Positions 8,928-17,491 of a stretch of 64,000 nt of DNA are shown one piece after another. This DNA comes from Candidatus Enterococcus murrayae (lineage in GTDB: Bacteria > Bacillota > Bacilli > Lactobacillales > Enterococcaceae): contig NZ_JAFLVR010000028.1 of assembly GCF_017315985.1 (NCBI RefSeq), positions 34,489 through 98,488 on the forward strand, given 5' to 3'. Position 1 is the first letter of the stretch. Every line of letters starts with the position of its first letter. The translations under genes were made by a program, and so were the position numbers. The notes under the pieces are model-generated. The model saw only the letters and a list, made by a program, of their open reading frames with translations, was not told the origin of the DNA and did no database searches.

Positions 8928-9548
8928 TTGGCAAATGTTCTAGTAGTGAATGCACACCCGTTGTCCGCAGAAGACTCACAAACGGTGACTGTTTTAGATA
9001 CCTTTATAGAAGCGCACCAAGCAAGCCATCCAGAAGATGTTTTCACCATGTTGGATTTATATTATACAGATATCCCTGAGATTGACGGTGATCTTTTATC
9101 GGCTTGGAAATCTTTGCAACAAGGTACCGAATTTACTGAACTAAGTAATCTTCAACAAGAGAAGGTTCGCATTTTCAATGAGTTCACTGATCAGTTTTTA
9201 GGCAGTGAGAAAATCGTCATTGCCAATGCTTTATGGAATTTAAATATTCCAACAAAATTGAAGGCTTGGTTTGATACAATCAATGTTGCTGGTAAAACCT
9301 TCAGATATACAGCAGAAGGACCTGTTGGATTGGTAACTGACAAGAAAGCGATCCATATTCAATCAAGCGGCGGTACATATAATGGTCAAGATTTCTCAGC
9401 ACAGTATGTTAAAGGCATCTTGAATTTTATTGGTATTACTGATTTTGATTCCATCTACATCGAAGGTGCTGATTATGATCCAGCCAGAGCGCCTGAGATT
9501 ATGGAAGCGGCAAAAGAAAAGGCCAAATCATTGGCTGCGCAATTCTAG
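8928..9548 (+). CDS. azoR: FMN-dependent NADH:quinone oxidoreductase / azoreductase (AzoR family)
   Basis: 206-residue flavodoxin-like reductase that uses NAD(P)H to reduce quinones and azo bonds, usually for detoxifying electrophilic quinones. Family features are the N-terminal V-L-V-V-N-A-H-P-L-S, the flavin loop N-A-L-W-N-L-N-I-P-T-K-L-K (family consensus P-M-x-N-F-x-I-P), and S-S-G-G-T-Y near residue 144. The start is taken as TTG at 8928, giving M-A-N-V-L: AAGGAG at 8914-8919 lies 8 bases upstream, whereas the GTG at 8919 overlaps it. Length agrees with AzoA of enterococci (about 208). Confidence 0.87.
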   Translation: MANVLVVNAHPLSAEDSQTVTVLDTFIEAHQASHPEDVFTMLDLYYTDIPEIDGDLLSAWKSLQQGTEFTELSNLQQEKVRIFNEFTDQFLGSEKIVIANALWNLNIPTKLKAWFDTINVAGKTFRYTAEGPVGLVTDKKAIHIQSSGGTYNGQDFSAQYVKGILNFIGITDFDSIYIEGADYDPARAPEIMEAAKEKAKSLAAQF

Positions 9549-9564
9549 TCTTACTTAGAGAATA

Positions 9565-9600
9565 AAAAATCCTGTCGATTATTCGACAGGATTTTTTTCT
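9565..9600. terminator. Bidirectional terminator shared by azoR and the AI-2E family gene
   Basis: A 12-bp perfect stem at 9567-9578/9583-9594 has a TTAT loop and A/T runs on both sides. The minus-strand stop codon lies in the loop, so the last codons of the AI-2E gene form one arm. Confidence 0.88.
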
Positions 9601-10739
9601 TCGTCCTCATAAAGATTTGAGACCCCTTTATACCATTCAAACACATGGATCGCGATAACTTTTGCCACCGCATAAAAAGGAATTCCTAAAATCACACCAG
9701 TAATACCAAAAATCTTCCCCGCTGTCAGCAGTACAAACATAATCGTCACTGGATGAATCTCTAATTGATTCCCCAAAACCAACGGTGAAACAATCCGTCC
9801 TTCGATCGTTTGTTCAATCGTAAAGACTATAATCACTTTGACCAACATGATTGGCCCTGTAACGATCGCGATAAAAATTACCGGTACCATCGCTAAAAAC
9901 GAGCCTAAATAAGGAATCAGATTTAAGAATCCGGCTAATATCCCTAAAGTGATCGCATAATTCATGCCTACTAACGAAAATCCGACGATAAACATTACCG
10001 CTACTGCAAATGCTACCGTTAATTGGCCGCGAATATATGAAGCTAATTGCGAATTCATTTCAGTCATAACTCGTAACGTAGGTTTGCGAGCCTTAGTAGG
10101 TAAAAACTTCAGAATGTAAGGCGCTAACTGACCACCGTCCTTCAACAGGAAAAACAGAATAATCGGTGCTGTAATAAGCGCGATTACCACTGTTGCTAAT
10201 GTTGAAACGACACTGCCTAATCCCTGTAAAGTCACCCGTGAAAGCTTTTGCGCGGTTTCCGTCAAAGACTCCAATATTTTTTGCAAGCTATTGTCAATGT
10301 GCTGTTGAAACGGCTTGAAGGATGGGTCTTTAAATATCTCGCTTATCTTATCACTGATGGTATCAAAGTACCCCGGCAGGCTCCGCATCATGGAGCCGAC
10401 TTGCTCTCTGATTTGAGGAATGATAACGACGATTCCCCAGATTAGCAAAGCCACAACTGCGATAAAAAGTAAGATGATCGCAAAGGTTCGCTTCAACCCT
10501 TTTCTTTCCAGGTAATTGACTACCGGATTCATTAAATAGTAAAGAATCCCAGCTATTATGATTGGCAGTCCAACGATAGCAAAAAATTGCCCCACCGGCT
10601 CAAAAAGATACGATACCTTCGTAAACACCAATGCAATCAATAGCAGCAATAATACAATGATCAACGCTACAACCACTTGGCTATTTAAAAACCATTTCCA
10701 AAACCACGAGGTCTTTTGCGTTAATTTCTTTTTATCCAC
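9579..10739 (-). CDS. AI-2E family transporter (PerM/YueF-like membrane protein)
   Basis: 386-residue polytopic membrane protein of the AI-2E exporter/PerM superfamily. Hydrophobic segments cluster at about 20-70, 85-110, 175-200, 235-300 and 320-350, with a long amphipathic stretch between (about 115-170), the usual layout. The conserved segment G-F-L-N-L-I-P-Y-L-G-S-F and the late P-L-V-L-G motif are present. Members export autoinducer-2 or act as Na+/H+ antiporters; which applies here is unknown. It starts with GTG at 10739, with AGGAG 9 bases upstream. Its stop lies inside the loop of the shared terminator. Confidence 0.85.
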   Translation of the reverse strand: MDKKKLTQKTSWFWKWFLNSQVVVALIIVLLLLLIALVFTKVSYLFEPVGQFFAIVGLPIIIAGILYYLMNPVVNYLERKGLKRTFAIILLFIAVVALLIWGIVVIIPQIREQVGSMMRSLPGYFDTISDKISEIFKDPSFKPFQQHIDNSLQKILESLTETAQKLSRVTLQGLGSVVSTLATVVIALITAPIILFFLLKDGGQLAPYILKFLPTKARKPTLRVMTEMNSQLASYIRGQLTVAFAVAVMFIVGFSLVGMNYAITLGILAGFLNLIPYLGSFLAMVPVIFIAIVTGPIMLVKVIIVFTIEQTIEGRIVSPLVLGNQLEIHPVTIMFVLLTAGKIFGITGVILGIPFYAVAKVIAIHVFEWYKGVSNLYEDEEKNPVE

Positions 10740-10751
10740 TCACTCACACTC

Positions 10752-11096
10752 CTACTGATAACTGATTTTCATCCCAACTTCCAAATCTGGAAGCTTTTCC
10801 GGGGTGACATAAATCCCATTTGGAATCACACCGACTTCTTCTTGAAAGAACACAGTCGCATGTCCAATCTCATTTAAATTTTCATTGGCTAATGGTCCCA
10901 CACCATTTACTTGATAGCTTTGATCACCAAATATCAGTTGTCCGCCCTTCTTCAACTCAATGGTTGTTTCACCAAGCTTCTTCTGAACGATCGAAACATC
11001 CAACAAATCTGGTGTAATCGTCTCACCAAAAAGAACTAAGATGTTTTCATCATTAATCGCATGTTTCCCAATTTGAGTAATTTCTGTCACTGTCAT
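10752..11096 (-). CDS. PTS glucitol/sorbitol IIA-like protein, orphan
   Basis: 114 residues matching the PTS IIA-Gut (SrlB) fold along most of its length: the opening I-T-Q-I-G-K-H-A-I, then V-N-G-V-G-P-L-A-N-E-N-L and E-I-G-H-A-T-V-F-F. In sugar-phosphorylating members the phospho-accepting His lies in an F-I-H-x-H segment after the second strand; here the matching segment is S-I-V-Q-K-K (35-40), and the only histidines are H12 and H79. No IIB/IIC or dehydrogenase genes are near. It is therefore probably not a working sorbitol transporter component. Its stop is 12 bases upstream of the AI-2E gene, so the two are likely co-transcribed. Confidence 0.75.
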   Translation of the reverse strand: MTVTEITQIGKHAINDENILVLFGETITPDLLDVSIVQKKLGETTIELKKGGQLIFGDQSYQVNGVGPLANENLNEIGHATVFFQEEVGVIPNGIYVTPEKLPDLEVGMKISYQ

Positions 11097-11202
11097 ATGT
11101 CACGCTCTTTTCTCGTTTATTTTTCAATTATATCATAAAGTTAACGCTATCCAAGTGAGAATAAACTTGCTAGAATAGACATACAATGAAGGAGGTTTTT
11201 TG

Positions 11203-12222
11203 ATGATCCACAAAATAATTTTAGGTACCTATACACGACGCATCAGTCAGGGAATTTATCAAATTCAATTAGATACTGCGACTGAGACGTTAACGAATTT
11301 GGAATTAGTAACAGAAGAAACAAGCCCTACCTACCTTACCAAAAGTAAAGAGGACATTCTTTACTCCGTAACAAGTCGTGAAGGACAAGGGGGAATATCT
11401 AGTTACGATCCTCAAAATACATTTATGAATGCGGCAACAGAAGAAGGCGCTTCACCTTGCTATGTCGCTGTTGATGAAGCTCGTCAATTGGTTTACGGCG
11501 CGAATTACCACAAGGGTGAGTTGAATACTTACAAAATTCAGCCAGATGGTTCTCTTGAAGCTGTCGCTTCTCTTTTCCATAAGGAACCAACTGGACCACA
11601 TAAAAATCAGGACAAGGCACATACCCACTACACGGATCTTGCACCGGATCAACGCTTAGTTGCTTGCGATCTGGGAACAGACCGGGTCTATACTTATGAT
11701 GTTACCGACGCTGGCGAAGTCGAAGAGAGTGCTGTTTACGTGGCAGAGCCTGGTACGGGACCACGTCATTTAGTCTTTCATCCAGTTCACAAAATCGCTT
11801 ATCTTTTTGGCGAATTAGACAGTACTGTAACGGTTCTAGCCTATGATGAATCTGACGGCAGCTTTACACAAAAACAGAAGGTTTCCACTTTGCCAAAAGA
11901 TTTTGATGGCGAAAATGGCGGTGCAGCGATCCGCGTATCAAACGATGGCCGTTTCTTGTATGCATCAAATCGTGGACACAACTCAATCGCAGTCTTCGCA
12001 ATCGCTGATGACGGTTTGAGTGTGGAGATGATTCAGTCAGTCTCTACTGAAGGTGATTTCCCAAGAGATTTCGCCTTAAGTCCAGATAATAAATACGTTG
12101 TTGCAGCTAACCAAAACAGCGATAATTTGACTCTCTATCGCCGCGATAATGAGTCTGGCTTATTAACGATGATTCAAAAAGATGTTTTCGCCCCTGAAGC
12201 TGTTTGTGTATATTTCGAGTAG
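11203..12222 (+). CDS. Beta-propeller lactonase, 6-phosphogluconolactonase-like
   Basis: 339-residue member of the lactonase (Pgl/YkgB) family, a seven-bladed propeller that hydrolyses 6-phosphogluconolactone in the oxidative pentose phosphate pathway. Signatures are G-T-Y-T near the start, the H-x-H-Y region (K-A-H-T-H-Y-T-D), G-P-R-H-L-V-F-H-P in the middle and L-Y-A-S-N-R-G-H-N, then D-F-P-R-D-F late. The start is the ATG at 11203 with AAGGAGG 7 bases upstream; the TTG just before it is not needed. A 53-residue ORF follows 15 bases later and is likely co-transcribed. Confidence 0.86.
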   Translation: MIHKIILGTYTRRISQGIYQIQLDTATETLTNLELVTEETSPTYLTKSKEDILYSVTSREGQGGISSYDPQNTFMNAATEEGASPCYVAVDEARQLVYGANYHKGELNTYKIQPDGSLEAVASLFHKEPTGPHKNQDKAHTHYTDLAPDQRLVACDLGTDRVYTYDVTDAGEVEESAVYVAEPGTGPRHLVFHPVHKIAYLFGELDSTVTVLAYDESDGSFTQKQKVSTLPKDFDGENGGAAIRVSNDGRFLYASNRGHNSIAVFAIADDGLSVEMIQSVSTEGDFPRDFALSPDNKYVVAANQNSDNLTLYRRDNESGLLTMIQKDVFAPEAVCVYFE

Positions 12223-12237
12223 AAAGGAATCAGCTAT

Positions 12238-12399
12238 ATGGATAAAGAAGCAGTTATCGAACGATTGAAAGAAGATTTGGGATTGCCGAATTTTAAAGGT
12301 CGATTAGAAGAAAAAGAATACACTGAAGAAGAATATCAAAAAATCAAAAACGATTTAAATGATTACTTCGAAAATTATGTTAGAAATATCGAGAACTAG
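12238..12399 (+). CDS. Small acidic helical protein, unknown
   Basis: 53 residues (M-D-K-E-A-V-I-E-R-L-K-E-D-L-G), rich in Glu, Lys and Asn with no Cys or membrane segment; the spacing of Leu and Ile suggests two helices. AAAGGAA lies about 8 bases before the ATG, only 15 bases follow the lactonase stop, and a strong terminator begins at its own end, so it reads as the last gene of a two-gene transcript. No family recognised. Confidence 0.65.
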   Translation: MDKEAVIERLKEDLGLPNFKGRLEEKEYTEEEYQKIKNDLNDYFENYVRNIEN

Positions 12400-12442
12400 A
12401 AAAGTTGGGCTCAAGCAAATTTGCTTAAGCCCAACTTTTTTT
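12400..12442 (+). terminator. Strong intrinsic terminator of the lactonase operon
   Basis: A 19-bp near-perfect stem (one mismatch) has arms AAAGTTGGGCT... and ...AGCCCAACTTT and ends in seven T. Confidence 0.88.
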
Positions 12443-12488
12443 CTTTATAGAACAAAACCCTCCATCTGATTCTCGCTGAACAAAATAC

Positions 12489-12521
12489 AAAAAAAGAAGC
12501 ACCGATCGGCAAATCGGTGCT
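12489..12521 (-). terminator. Probable minus-strand terminator
   Basis: AGCACCGAT/ATCGGTGCT is a perfect 9-bp stem with a 6-base loop. Read on the minus strand it ends in TTC then seven T. It lies about 150 bases past the stop of the minus-strand gene at 12669; nothing else fits it. Confidence 0.55.
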
Positions 12522-12668
12522 AAAAGGAGTATTACCTAAATGCAATGAAAAAGAAAAGGTTGTTATTGGTTATGAGTTAATAATACTCGATTCTTTTCCA
12601 TTTGTATTTAAAATAACGTTATAATAAAATTAGAAAACCTTTGTTCTCTTTGGATTTAAACTTGTTAC

Positions 12669-13094
12669 TTATTTCAATAACAAATTTGTAATCTTCTGAA
12701 TCGTTTTATAGATCGTATCTGTTGCAGCGTCTTGTTTTTTTTCAGCCGCATTAAAAGCTTCTTCATTCACTTCTGGCAACAAGCTGTCCGTCATTTCTTG
12801 ACAACCAGCTACGTATTGAACATAAGCTTTCTCAAAGCTTTTATGGTTCCCCATTACTTTCGCTGGAGCCTTTAACATACCGATCTTTTCTAGATTTAGC
12901 TGATAAAATTGAGTTCCCTCTTTGAATAGCTCGTGAATCTCTGATAAACGCTCTTGATCGAAATCAGCCATGTTCTTTTCATCTAAGGCCGTGCGGATTT
13001 CTTCATAACTTGGATGTAAACGTTCACCCATTTTTTCTGTATTTTGGACGATCTCATTAATTTCTCTAGCATAAAACCCTGTATTAGGTCGCAT
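12669..13094 (-). CDS. Helical cytosolic protein, unknown function
   Basis: 141 residues, almost wholly charged amphipathic helix (for example Y-E-E-I-R-T-A-L-D-E-K and E-R-L-S-E-I-H-E-L-F-K-E), without signal peptide or membrane segment. It could form a small helical bundle. AGGAA lies upstream of the ATG. The C terminus I-Q-K-I-T-N-L-L-L-K is hydrophobic on one face. Neither neighbour shares its strand within an operon distance, so the context gives no hint. No family recognised. Confidence 0.65.
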   Translation of the reverse strand: MRPNTGFYAREINEIVQNTEKMGERLHPSYEEIRTALDEKNMADFDQERLSEIHELFKEGTQFYQLNLEKIGMLKAPAKVMGNHKSFEKAYVQYVAGCQEMTDSLLPEVNEEAFNAAEKKQDAATDTIYKTIQKITNLLLK

Positions 13095-13246
13095 TCATTT
13101 CTTCCTACTTTCTATCTTTTGATACCTTCATTTTACCGATTTTCAGCCAATATGCAAAGCTGCTCAGGAAATATTTAGAAATGGCTTCATTTCTGCTTTG
13201 ATTGATGGTACCTTTTAAGAATAAACTATTTTTAGGAGGTAGGTTT

Positions 13247-13753
13247 ATGAATACCATTCTACGAAAATGGCGATTAGAGGATGCTAAGCTTTTAGCCGAA
13301 ATGTTAAACAACAAAAAAATTCAAGACAATTTACGAGATGGCTTGCCTTTTCCCTATACCGAAAAAGACGCCTCTGGATTTATCCATGACATGCTTGCAG
13401 CTGATCCGACACAAACATTTGCATTTGCGATCACCAATACTGATGATCAAGCGATCGGCAGCATCGGAGCTTTCCGCTGCGAGAATATCCATCGTCAAAC
13501 AGCCGAAATGGGCTATTATTTAGCTGAAGAATACTGGGGTCGGGGTTTCGGCACACGAGCGGTGAAAGAGCTGACAGATTACTTATTTGCCGAAACGGAT
13601 ATTATCCGAATTTTCGCTGAGCCTTTTACAACGAACCACGGCTCCTGTCGTGTGTTGGAAAAATGCGGCTTTCAACTCGAAGGGACTTTGCGGAAAAACG
13701 CCATTAAAAATGGTGAGATAAAGGACATGCAGATGTACGCCTTGGTCAAATAA
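13247..13753 (+). CDS. GNAT acetyltransferase, RimJ/RimL-like
   Basis: 168-residue acetyl-CoA-dependent N-acetyltransferase. The first motif is L-R-K-W-R-L-E-D-A; the acetyl-CoA loop is E-Y-W-G-R-G-F-G-T-R-A-V (Q/R-x-x-G-x-G/A type); and the C-terminal N-H-G-S-C-R-V-L-E-K-C-G-F plus G-T-L-R-K-N-A is characteristic of the RimJ/RimL ribosomal-protein/aminoglycoside subfamily. The start is the ATG at 13247 with TAGGAGG 7 bases upstream; the longer frame from 13202 has no such site. The acceptor (protein terminus or small molecule) is unknown. Confidence 0.88.
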   Translation: MNTILRKWRLEDAKLLAEMLNNKKIQDNLRDGLPFPYTEKDASGFIHDMLAADPTQTFAFAITNTDDQAIGSIGAFRCENIHRQTAEMGYYLAEEYWGRGFGTRAVKELTDYLFAETDIIRIFAEPFTTNHGSCRVLEKCGFQLEGTLRKNAIKNGEIKDMQMYALVK

Positions 13754-13754
13754 A

Positions 13755-13798
13755 AAAACTTCGCATGACGATCAAGTGATGATCTCATGCGAAGTTTT
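13755..13798. terminator. Bidirectional terminator between the GNAT and P-type ATPase genes
   Basis: A 14-bp perfect stem at 13755-13768/13785-13798 has a 16-base loop with its own short GATC pairing. It lies between two convergent genes. Confidence 0.82.
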
Positions 13799-13801
13799 AT
13801 T

Positions 13802-16480
13802 TTATTTATCTTTCTGTGCGCCTCGTTGGAAAACTTTTACGATTTCAACGATTGGGATAATCGCAAAGGACGCTCCGATGACGATTCCCCATTGATACAA
13901 ATCAAGATGAGCTACACGGAAAATGTCATTCAAACCAGGAACAACGATAATCACCATCATCAATACAAAGGACAGCAAGATCGCCCAGTTGAAGCTCTTA
14001 TTACGGAAAGGTCCAACTTTAAACAATGATTGATGAACAGACTTCACATTGAAGGCATGGAATAGCTGCATCAAGCCTAAAGTAGCGAAGGCCATTGTCA
14101 ACGCATCGGAATGAATTTCGCCATAGCTTGTGTGGACTGGCCATTGAATGGCAGACCAGTAAACAAACAATACTGTAGCAGCCTCTAGGATCCCTTGATA
14201 AATGATACTTGAGAAGACTCCGCCAGAAAATAGGTTTGAGCTGCGGCCGCGAGGCTTGTGCTGCATCAAATCTTTTTCAGCTGGCTCCATCCCCAAAGCA
14301 ATCGCTGGGAAGGTATCCGTTACTAAGTTGATCCATAGTAGGTGGATTGGCAATAATGTATCCCAGCCAAGCAATGTTGCGATGAACAAGGTCAGCACTT
14401 CACCCAGATTAGCCGCTAATAGATATTGAACTGCTTTTTGGATATTGGAGAAGACTTTACGCCCTTCCTCAACAGCAACAACGATTGTCGCAAAGTTGTC
14501 GTCGGCAAGGACCATGTCAGATGCTCCTTTAGAAACCTCTGTTCCTGTTATCCCCATACCGATACCGATATCCGCTTGTTTCAATGCAGGCGCATCATTA
14601 ACGCCATCACCGGTCATCGCAACCACTTTGCCTTCTTTTTGCCATGCTTTTACGATCCGAACCTTATGTTCAGGAGAAACACGCGCATAAACAGAATAAT
14701 GTTCCACTTTTTGAGTAAATTCTTCGTCAGACATTTCATTTAATTGTGCCCCAGTTAAAACAGAGTCGTCATCACCCTTTTCGATGATGCCTAGACGGAC
14801 AGCAATTGCTTCTGCAGTGTCCTTGTGGTCTCCTGTGATCATGATAGGTCGAACGCCAGCTTCCTTAGCGACACGTACCGCTTCAGCTGCCTCAGCACGT
14901 TCTGGGTCGATCATGCCGACCAAACCAGCAAAGATCAAATCATTTTCAATGATTTCAGATTCCAGCTCCGCTGGAACTTGATCCACATACTTGTAAGCCA
15001 TTCCCAGCACACGTAATGCTTGTTGGGCCATGTCCTTATTATTCGCTAAGATATCTTGCTTTTCTTTGTCTGTCATCGGCACGACTTGACCGTTTAACAA
15101 AATTTGAGACGCACGATCAAGTAAAACATCGGGAGCACCTTTAACAGCAACCAAGATTTTTCCATCTTTTTCTTCATGGAGCGTACTCATTAGTTTACGA
15201 TCCGAGTCAAACGGCAGTTCGCCGACACGAGGTTCTGCAGCTACTTTTTCACGTACATCAAAGTCATTGTTCAAACCAAATTGAACCAAGGCGGTTTCCG
15301 TCGGGTCACCGATCAAGCTGCCGTCTTGAGCGATTTTCGTATCATTCGCATAGTTCATCACTTTCATCGCCATACTGTCGCTAGGCACTTCACCATTTGC
15401 AGCATATTGATGATTATCTACGTATAATTTTTCAACAGTCATTTGATTCAAAGTCAAGGTACCTGTTTTGTCTGAGGCAATGATATCCGTTGAACCCAAC
15501 GTTTCAACCGCAGGCAATTTACGAATTACAGAATTTCGTTTCGCCATTACCTGTGTACCTAAAGCCAGAATGATCGTAACGATCGCAGGCAGGCCTTCTG
15601 GGATCGCAGCAACAGCCAATGAAATAGATGTCAACAGCATATCTACCCATGAAGTATCATTGAAGACTGTCCCTACAAAGAACATCACTACAGCGATAAT
15701 AATAATAGCAAAGGTCAAGAATTTACCAAGCTGATTTAAGTTGTTCTTAAGCGGTGTTTCCGTCTCATCTGCTTGGGCCAACATGCCGGCGATTTTTCCG
15801 ACCTCAGTGTTCATTCCCGTATTGACAACAACACCTTTACCGCGGCCGTAAGTCACATTACTATTTGAATAAGCCATATTGACACGATCGCCAATACCAA
15901 CTTCGCCTTCATCAATTACGATTAGTTCTTTTTCAACTGGAACTGACTCACCAGTCAGCGCTGCTTCTTCGATTTTTAATGAAGCAACCTCAATCAAACG
16001 TAAATCCGCAGGAACCACATCGCCTGCCTCCAGCATCACGATATCCCCTGGAACAAGATCCGTTGATTTCACTGAGCTCGTATGTCCATCGCGCAACACA
16101 TTCGCATTTGGCGTTGACATTTCACGCAAGGCCTCGATAGCTTGTTCCGCTTTAGATTCTTGCACCACGCCCATTACTGCGTTGATGATAACCACCGCTA
16201 AGATAATAATCGAATCAACTACTTCGTGGGACACCGCTGCAGAAATAACTGCCGCAAATAACAAGACAATGATCATTAAATCCTTGAACTGTTCCAAGAA
16301 ACGAGCGAGCATACTTTTCTTTTCGCCCTCTTCTAGTTCATTTAATCCATATTCGTTTAAGCGTTTTTCTGCTTCAGCAGCTGTCAGTCCATCTTCTGTC
16401 GTTTGAACTTCCGCTAAAACTTGTTCCTTTTCTTCCGAATAGAACGGCTTTATCAGTTGCTGTTTTTTCTCCTCGGTCAT
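13802..16480 (-). CDS. P2-type cation ATPase, probable Mn2+ (or Ca2+) exporter
   Basis: 892-residue P-type ATPase of the SERCA/PMR1 group. Visible motifs: N-terminal cation-ATPase domain, L-T-G-E-S-V-P in the actuator domain, the phosphorylation loop [14 protein letters not shown] in the nucleotide domain and [13 protein letters not shown]. About ten membrane segments are present, with P-E-G-L-P in M4. The start is the ATG at 16480, where AAGGAGG lies 6 bases upstream; the frame extends to 16684 but that part is leader RNA. The leader reads as a manganese riboswitch, so Mn2+ export, as for Lactococcus YoaB, is more likely than plain Ca2+ transport. Confidence 0.9.
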   Translation of the reverse strand: MTEEKKQQLIKPFYSEEKEQVLAEVQTTEDGLTAAEAEKRLNEYGLNELEEGEKKSMLARFLEQFKDLMIIVLLFAAVISAAVSHEVVDSIIILAVVIINAVMGVVQESKAEQAIEALREMSTPNANVLRDGHTSSVKSTDLVPGDIVMLEAGDVVPADLRLIEVASLKIEEAALTGESVPVEKELIVIDEGEVGIGDRVNMAYSNSNVTYGRGKGVVVNTGMNTEVGKIAGMLAQADETETPLKNNLNQLGKFLTFAIIIIAVVMFFVGTVFNDTSWVDMLLTSISLAVAAIPEGLPAIVTIILALGTQVMAKRNSVIRKLPAVETLGSTDIIASDKTGTLTLNQMTVEKLYVDNHQYAANGEVPSDSMAMKVMNYANDTKIAQDGSLIGDPTETALVQFGLNNDFDVREKVAAEPRVGELPFDSDRKLMSTLHEEKDGKILVAVKGAPDVLLDRASQILLNGQVVPMTDKEKQDILANNKDMAQQALRVLGMAYKYVDQVPAELESEIIENDLIFAGLVGMIDPERAEAAEAVRVAKEAGVRPIMITGDHKDTAEAIAVRLGIIEKGDDDSVLTGAQLNEMSDEEFTQKVEHYSVYARVSPEHKVRIVKAWQKEGKVVAMTGDGVNDAPALKQADIGIGMGITGTEVSKGASDMVLADDNFATIVVAVEEGRKVFSNIQKAVQYLLAANLGEVLTLFIATLLGWDTLLPIHLLWINLVTDTFPAIALGMEPAEKDLMQHKPRGRSSNLFSGGVFSSIIYQGILEAATVLFVYWSAIQWPVHTSYGEIHSDALTMAFATLGLMQLFHAFNVKSVHQSLFKVGPFRNKSFNWAILLSFVLMMVIIVVPGLNDIFRVAHLDLYQWGIVIGASFAIIPIVEIVKVFQRGAQKDK

Positions 16481-16516
16481 TATATTCCTCCTTAAAATAG
16501 TGTTCCTTTCGGGAGT

Positions 16517-16560
16517 AAAAAAAATAGACTTGTGTATGCGAAAAGCACATACATAAGTCT
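16517..16560 (-). terminator. Expression-platform terminator of the riboswitch
   Basis: On the minus strand a 13-base arm (AGACTTATGTATG) pairs with CATACACAAGTCT with one mismatch, then eight T. Its 5' arm contains the 3' strand of the aptamer P1 helix (16552-16557), so the two structures exclude each other. Confidence 0.75.
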
Positions 16561-16642
16561 CACTATTTAAGACAACACCAGAAAAATATCTTTTCTTGTT
16601 GGTGGCGTTGCCACAGCTTGCGCTGCTAGTTACTCCCTCATG
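16552..16642 (-). promoter_or_regulatory. yybP-ykoY-type manganese riboswitch aptamer
   Basis: Read on the minus strand, P1 is CATGAG (16642-16637) with CTTATG (16557-16552). The 5' strand runs into GGGAGTA, and the 3' strand is preceded by AGTGAGA, matching the conserved L1 (GGGGAGTAG-like) and L3 (GCAAGACC-like) loops of the yybP-ykoY family. Internal helices GCAGCGCAAGCTG and GTGGCAACGCCAC and a longer helix with a GGTGTTG arm fit the rest. Metal binding should stabilise P1 and prevent the overlapping terminator, switching the gene on in high Mn2+. The identification rests on motif reading, not on a covariance model. Confidence 0.72.
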
Positions 16643-16654
16643 AATACAAAACGA

Positions 16655-16684
16655 ATTATAGCATGAGAAAAGGCGGGAAGACAA
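16655..16684 (-). promoter_or_regulatory. Promoter of the riboswitch-ATPase transcript
   Basis: On the minus strand, TTGTCT (16684-16679) and TATAAT (16660-16655) are separated by 18 bases, placing the start about 10 bases before the aptamer. Confidence 0.6.
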
Positions 16685-16721
16685 TCACTACTTTTAAAAT
16701 AATCGATTGTAAGAGCTTCCA

Positions 16722-17468
16722 CTAGAGACTTTTTGTCCAAAAATCTTCAGCTGTTCCTTGTTCCATGCCCATTATAAACTTTTCCCGAATATCTGGGTAG
16801 TTTTTAGCAAGCTCCGTCACCAAACTCTTAATTTCTTCTCGTTTTGTTTTCTTATCCACAGGGCAGGGATTAAAAATGACGGGTAATTCTTCGCGTTTCA
16901 CAAGTCGAATGATCTGTTTTTCTTCCACATAGATCAGCGGACGGATCAATGTCACGTTTGTCTTCGATAAATAGCTTTTCGGTTCAAAGCTGTTCATGCG
17001 TCCGTGAAACAAAAAGTTCATAAAATAAGTCTCTAGTGCATCATCCACGTGATGACCCAAGGCAACCTTTTGACAGCCTAGCTCACTCGCACGATTGTAG
17101 AGAATTCCCCTGCGTAATTTTGCACACAAAGAACAGGGAGACTTTTCTTCCCGAATATCAAAAACAACCTTTGCAATATTCGTTGGAACAACCTCTAATT
17201 GATACCCTAAGCTTTCCACAAAGTCCTTCATAGGTGTGATATCGCAGCCCTCAAATCCCATATCAAGGGAAATCGGCACGATCTCAAAATCAAACCCTAA
17301 CCGTTTTTGCCGCCGAATGCGATCCAATAGGTAAAGCAATGTCGTACTGTCTTTCCCGCCGCTCATGCCGATCGCCACTTTATCACCAGCTTCGATCATT
17401 CGGTGATTCAAAATGGCCCGACGCAGCGGATTGTAATAATTTTGATTGTCTTTCTTTTTAAATCCCAT
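16722..17468 (-). CDS. ttcA: tRNA 2-thiocytidine synthetase TtcA-like protein
   Basis: 248-residue PP-loop ATPase. The loop is S36-G-G-K-D-S, which adenylates the tRNA cytidine-32 carbonyl before sulfur transfer. The three cysteines that hold the TtcA [4Fe-4S] cluster are present: C112-x-x-C115 (P-C-S-L-C-A) and C202 (N-P-C-P). G-H-H-x-D-D-A-x-E-T at about 138-147 is the other family signature. AAAGGAG precedes the ATG. It lies 23 bases downstream of the LTA-synthase-like gene on the same strand and is probably co-transcribed, although the two functions are unrelated. A broader TtcA-like family role cannot be excluded. Confidence 0.88.
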   Translation of the reverse strand: MGFKKKDNQNYYNPLRRAILNHRMIEAGDKVAIGMSGGKDSTTLLYLLDRIRRQKRLGFDFEIVPISLDMGFEGCDITPMKDFVESLGYQLEVVPTNIAKVVFDIREEKSPCSLCAKLRRGILYNRASELGCQKVALGHHVDDALETYFMNFLFHGRMNSFEPKSYLSKTNVTLIRPLIYVEEKQIIRLVKREELPVIFNPCPVDKKTKREEIKSLVTELAKNYPDIREKFIMGMEQGTAEDFWTKSL

Positions 17469-17491
17469 AGCAGCTCCTTTAGTTCATCTGT

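Noticed and set aside
12522..12668. AAAGGAG followed by tiny ORFs (ATG-CAA-TGA and an 11-codon frame)
   Set aside because: Both are too short and without context; most likely a chance ribosome-site-like sequence.
16481..16684. N-terminal extension of the P-type ATPase frame
   Set aside because: The extra 68 residues translate riboswitch and terminator RNA; the AAGGAGG-preceded ATG at 16480 gives a normal-length protein.
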